A DNA stretch of 8,589 nt, taken from NCBI GenBank assembly GCA_003222065.1, contig QHUV01000027.1, positions 1 through 8,589 on the forward strand. The letters run 5' to 3'. A program made the translations under genes and the position numbers. Shown here in pieces: positions 5,666-8,589 of this stretch. The notes beneath the pieces are model-generated. The model did not search any database and was not told the origin of the DNA. It saw only the letters and a list, made by a program, of their open reading frames with translations. The DNA comes from Gemmatimonadota bacterium. GTDB lineage: Bacteria > Gemmatimonadota > Gemmatimonadetes > Gemmatimonadales > Gemmatimonadaceae. Position 1 is the stretch's first letter. Every line of letters starts with the position of its first letter.

Positions 5666-7864
5666 ATGACTCGCGCTGCCGTGCTGATCCAGCGGATTCG
5701 CCTTCTCGCCATCGTTGCCACGCTCGCCTGCGCCTTCTCGCCTGTGGCGGCGCAAGAGCATCCCGTCAAGCGCGTGGCGAACATCGTTACCGTCGCTCTC
5801 GAGGAATACGCCAAGGGCATCGACGATCGCGGACGCCTCATCTCGGCGCAGGAGTACCAGGAGGCGGTCGACTTTCTGGCGGACGCACGTCGCGCGGCGG
5901 AGCGATTGCCGGGGCAGCGAGGCGGCACCGCTCGAGAGTTGTTGGATTCCATCGTTGTCGCGGTCGGTGCAAAGCGCCCTCCGGGCGCACTTGTCGAATT
6001 GAGTCAGCGCTTCGCGGACGCACTCGGCAGTGAGGCCGCGCTCGAGTTGCCGAAGGGTCCGATCGACATCGCGGCCGGGCGAGCGATCTATGAAAAAAGT
6101 TGTGCGTCCTGTCATGGACCGCAGGCTCTCGGTGACGGTGCCGCGGCGGCGTCGCTCAATCCCAAACCGCCCGCGATCGGCAGCACCGAGGAGATGCGCA
6201 ACCGAAGTCCCGCTCTGCTTTTTCGGGTCATGTCCGTCGGTATCGCCGGCACGCCGATGGCGGGATTCGCCGCTCAGCTCAAGCCGGACGAGCGCTGGAA
6301 CGTCGTCTCATATCTTACTTCTCTGCGCGCGAGCGACGCGTCGGTCGCGGAAGGGGAAGGGATCTTCGCGCAACGATGCGCACAATGCCACGGCGTGCTC
6401 GGTTCCGGGGACGCGACGCTGGCGCGCGCGTTGAGCCGCTTGCCGCCGGAGATCGGCTCGTTCGGTTGGCAGGCGGAGCGATCCGACGCACAGCTTGCCT
6501 CGGTCGTGCGCGACGGTATGCCCGGCACTCCAATGCCTCCCTCGCGTGATCTGTCGCCGGCGCAACTGCAGAGCGTCGTCGCGTACCTTCGTACACTGCC
6601 GATGCGTGAGCGCACGAACGGTGCGATCGCGGCCGGAGGGCGAGACTCCAGCAGCGACGCGGCGGCCTCACACGCTCTCTCGCTACTCGAGCAGTCGCTG
6701 ACGGCCGCGCGCAGTGGGCGAGTGGCTGATGCTTCGGACCGGGCCTTCGACGCGTATCTCGCCTTCGAGCCGATCGAGACGCCGGCCCGTGCGCGCGATC
6801 CGGGCGTCGTGTCGTCGATGGAGAAACTCTTCGCGGACTTCAAAGCCTCCGTTCGGGGCAATGACATCCGCGGCGCGGAGCGGGCACGTGACGCCATCGA
6901 AGCGACGATGCCGAAGGTCGTGGGTCTCAGGCAACGCACGGGGACTGCGTACGACGCGTTCATTCAGTCTTTTCTCATCATACTTCGCGAGGGCTTCGAG
7001 GCGATTCTCGTCATCGGCGCCGTCGTGGCCTTTCTGCTCAAGACGGGCCATCGCGAGCGGCTGCGCGACATCTGGACGGGTGTCGCGCTCGGTCTCGTCG
7101 CGAGCGCGGTGACTGCGGTCGTGCTCAAGACGTTGCTCGGCGCCATGCCGGCGAGCCGCGAGATCATCGAGGGCGTAACGCTGCTCGCCGCCGTCGCGGT
7201 GCTGTTCTCAGTGAGCTATTGGCTCATTTCGCGCGTCGAAGCCGCGAAGTGGCAGCAATTCATTCGCGAGAAGGTCAGTACCGCACTCGAGCACGGCGGC
7301 GGCAAGGCGCTCGCGTTCGTTGCGTTTCTCGCCGTATATCGCGAGGGCGCGGAAACGGCGCTTTTCTATCAAGCCCTTTTCGACGAGGGTCCGCACGTTG
7401 CACTGCCGATCTCGCTCGGCATCCTGTTCGGCTTCGCCGCGCTCGTCGTGATCTTCACGTTGTTCTATCGTTACGGCGTGCGCATTCCGTTGCGGCCGTT
7501 CTTCAGCGTCACGAGCGTGCTGCTGTACTACATGGCGTTCGTGTTCATGGGGAAGGGCGTGCGCGAACTGCAGGAGGGGAACGCGATGCCGATTACGCTG
7601 ATCCCCGGCTTTCCGCATGTCGAAGCGTTAGGCTTGTATCCGACGTGGCAAACCGTTCTCGCACAATTGCTGCTCTTGGCGTTGTTCGTGTTTGCGCTGG
7701 CGAAAACGTTCTGGCCGAAGCGATCCGTTACGTTGCCGACGATGCCGGATGCGAAGCCGGCGTTGGACATCGCTCGCGAGCTCGCCGCGCTGCGCGACGA
7801 TAATGAGCGTCTTCGAGCGCGTCTTTCAGCGCTCGAGGACGCGGTGGCGCAAGAAACGGAGTAG
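5666..7864 (+). CDS. cytochrome c / FTR1-family iron permease fusion
   Basis: Protein of 732 residues joining a periplasmic diheme electron-transfer part to an inner-membrane Fe3+ permease. A Sec signal peptide (about 1-29, likely cut after SPVAA) is followed by a helical region. Cytochrome c domain 1 has CASCH at 146-150 and candidate axial Met198 in GTPMAGF. Domain 2 has CAQCH at 238-242 and candidate Met290 in GTPMPP (Met285 nearby). A second helical region (about 335-425, with AYLAFEPIE) leads to the FTR1 domain, about seven helices from 430 to 687, with both iron-binding motifs: REGFE at 441-445 and REGAE at 559-563. The C-terminus (about 700-730) is a short predicted coiled coil. In yeast Ftr1 an oxidase partner supplies Fe3+; here the fused hemes may take the electron from Fe2+. 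This architecture is known in bacteria and the gene looks intact. It is probably a separate transcription unit from acpS. Confidence 0.93.
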   Translation: MTRAAVLIQRIRLLAIVATLACAFSPVAAQEHPVKRVANIVTVALEEYAKGIDDRGRLISAQEYQEAVDFLADARRAAERLPGQRGGTARELLDSIVVAVGAKRPPGALVELSQRFADALGSEAALELPKGPIDIAAGRAIYEKSCASCHGPQALGDGAAAASLNPKPPAIGSTEEMRNRSPALLFRVMSVGIAGTPMAGFAAQLKPDERWNVVSYLTSLRASDASVAEGEGIFAQRCAQCHGVLGSGDATLARALSRLPPEIGSFGWQAERSDAQLASVVRDGMPGTPMPPSRDLSPAQLQSVVAYLRTLPMRERTNGAIAAGGRDSSSDAAASHALSLLEQSLTAARSGRVADASDRAFDAYLAFEPIETPARARDPGVVSSMEKLFADFKASVRGNDIRGAERARDAIEATMPKVVGLRQRTGTAYDAFIQSFLIILREGFEAILVIGAVVAFLLKTGHRERLRDIWTGVALGLVASAVTAVVLKTLLGAMPASREIIEGVTLLAAVAVLFSVSYWLISRVEAAKWQQFIREKVSTALEHGGGKALAFVAFLAVYREGAETALFYQALFDEGPHVALPISLGILFGFAALVVIFTLFYRYGVRIPLRPFFSVTSVLLYYMAFVFMGKGVRELQEGNAMPITLIPGFPHVEALGLYPTWQTVLAQLLLLALFVFALAKTFWPKRSVTLPTMPDAKPALDIARELAALRDDNERLRARLSALEDAVAQETE

Positions 7865-7877
7865 TCAGCCGTCAGCC
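7864..7877 (+). repeat. tandem 7-base repeat GTCAGCC x2
   Basis: Two adjacent copies of GTCAGCC straddle the end of the FTR1 stop codon, followed by GAC. Two T4 runs lie at 7887-7890 and 7897-7900, but I find no convincing stem before them, so I do not call a terminator. The repeat may be chance. Confidence 0.35.
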
Positions 7878-7916
7878 GACTCGATCTTTTCGTGCCTTTT
7901 AGCTCAGTGCTGGTCA

Positions 7917-7940
7917 CTCGCCGCTGACTTCTCGCCGCTG
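7917..7940 (+). repeat. direct repeat CTCGCCGCTG x2, four-base spacer
   Basis: The ten-base word CTCGCCGCTG occurs at 7917-7926 and again at 7931-7940, a 14-base period, in the spacer between two convergent genes. Neither gene starts here, so an operator role is unlikely. It may be remnant repeat sequence. Confidence 0.45.
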
Positions 7941-7976
7941 GGCTGGGGGTCGACGTCGCGATTCTTATCCGCCACA

Positions 7977-7990
7977 GCGAACCGGTTCGC
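7977..7990. repeat. perfect 14-base palindrome GCGAACCGGTTCGC
   Basis: The sequence equals its own reverse complement over 14 bases and lies 12 bases past the lgt stop codon. As RNA it could fold as a 5-base stem with a CCGG loop; on the lgt strand it is not followed by a T run, so it is at best a weak intrinsic terminator. It could also bind a dimeric protein. No role is assigned. Confidence 0.45.
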
Positions 7991-8002
7991 CGTCTTACAG
8001 CA

Positions 8003-8589
8003 TCAGGCAGCCGCCGACGCGGCGTAGATCCCCGGCCGCTCTGGCGTAACATCCCAGCGCCACCACATCCACGCGAATCCGCCGAGCACGAAGACGATTG
8101 CGATGAGCTGTGCCGTCGACAGGCCGCCGGCGAAGAGAAAGCGGTCGTCCTTCGCCCGAAGGAACTCGACGAGAAAACGCTCGATTCCCGCGAGCACGCA
8201 GTAGACCCCGAACAGCCAACCTTGGGCGTGCTTGTGATCACGCAAACGCCAGAGAATGCCGAACATGATCAGCCCAAGCGCGACTTCGATGAGTTGCGTC
8301 GGGTACACGGCGACGACTGTGTTCGGATTCATGCCGGCGGGGAACTGCACACCAAACTCGTGGCTCATGAATCCCACCGTCGACGGGGGCGCCCCATTCG
8401 GAAACTCGACGGAGAGAAATCCACCTGGCCACGGCTTACCGTAATCGTCGCCAACGGCCCAACAGCCGGTGCGTCCGATGGCATATGCCGCCGCGACGGC
8501 CGGCGCGCCGACGTCGAAGATTCGCAACATTGGAATTTTCTTCTTCCAGATCACCAGCATCACGGCGAGCGTTCCGCCGATCAATCCGC
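8003..8589 (-). CDS. lgt: prolipoprotein diacylglyceryl transferase Lgt, C-terminal part (5' truncated by window edge)
   Basis: Membrane enzyme that moves diacylglycerol from phosphatidylglycerol to the lipobox Cys of prolipoproteins, the first step of lipoprotein maturation. About 195 residues are visible; the first helices and the upstream catalytic region lie beyond the right edge. The visible start, GLIGGTLAV, is the tail of the conserved HGGLIGG-type segment. The Lgt signature reads GRTGCWAVGDDYG instead of the E. coli GRIGNFINGE; Bacteroidetes-like homologues carry a similar GC variant. Then come YPTQLIE and GIERFLVEFLRAKDDR, with the conserved Arg/Glu pair of the late periplasmic region, and a last helix rich in Trp. 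The stop is TCA 8003-8005 read on the complement. The TTG at 8584 is an internal Leu codon, not the start. It converges on the FTR1 gene. Confidence 0.93.
   Translation of the reverse strand, partial: GLIGGTLAVMLVIWKKKIPMLRIFDVGAPAVAAAYAIGRTGCWAVGDDYGKPWPGGFLSVEFPNGAPPSTVGFMSHEFGVQFPAGMNPNTVVAVYPTQLIEVALGLIMFGILWRLRDHKHAQGWLFGVYCVLAGIERFLVEFLRAKDDRFLFAGGLSTAQLIAIVFVLGGFAWMWWRWDVTPERPGIYAASAAA

Noticed and set aside
7865..7900. Intrinsic terminator after the FTR1 gene
   Set aside because: T runs are present, but I could not find a G+C-rich stem of useful length immediately before either of them.
7692..8027. Plus-strand open frame running out of the FTR1 gene into the spacer and the lgt tail
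   Set aside because: It lies out of frame in the FTR1 C-terminus, its product is low in complexity and Ser/Arg-rich, and it overlaps two sound genes.
1..8589. RNA genes, CRISPR array, insertion sequence, integrase, toxin-antitoxin or phage-defence genes
   Set aside because: No tRNA/rRNA-like segment, regular repeat-spacer pattern, transposase motif or defence-type domain was seen on either strand.

Overview
The window is high-G+C bacterial DNA (roughly two thirds G+C by eye), densely packed, with G/C-ending codons and several genes joined by 4-base start/stop overlaps. The mix of a cytochrome c/FTR1 fusion permease, a DUF6941-like protein, a GCW-variant Lgt and a P1-family aminopeptidase beside a cytoplasmic-looking NlpC/P60 enzyme suggests an environmental bacterium, most likely Gemmatimonadota. 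That assignment is inferred from gene style; there is no rRNA gene to confirm it. I see no RNA genes, CRISPR array, insertion sequence, integrase or prophage gene, so this looks like ordinary chromosomal backbone.

Layout. (1) 2-1908, plus strand: a possible Cys-rich gene tail, a self-processing P1/DmpA-type aminopeptidase, and an SH3b-NlpC/P60 endopeptidase 19 bases downstream. The last two probably form an operon acting on small or murein-derived peptides. (2) 1931-2350, minus strand: a short protein resembling DUF6941, convergent with region 1 and divergent from region 3. (3) 2396-5611, plus strand: a tight five-gene run of EamA/DMT exporter, HAD phosphatase, CYTH-domain phosphohydrolase, an unrecognised helical protein and AcpS (holo-ACP synthase). 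Three of the four junctions are 4-base overlaps, so the genes are probably co-transcribed. (4) 5666-7864, plus strand: a 732-residue exported diheme cytochrome c fused to an FTR1 iron permease, with a 6-5-6 inverted repeat ending 2 bases before its start codon. (5) 7865-8002: a convergent spacer holding short repeats and a perfect 14-base palindrome. (6) 8003-8589, minus strand: the C-terminal part of Lgt (prolipoprotein diacylglyceryl transferase), cut by the window edge.

No gene cluster here is clearly a new system. The most notable pattern is at DNA level: the octamer CGTTAGGC occurs seven times (four plus, three minus), always inside genes and in three combinations of orientation and codon phase. 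Every TTAGGC hexamer I could find is part of this octamer. That points to selection on a DNA word (uptake signal, methylation site, Chi-like or polarity motif) rather than on protein sequence.
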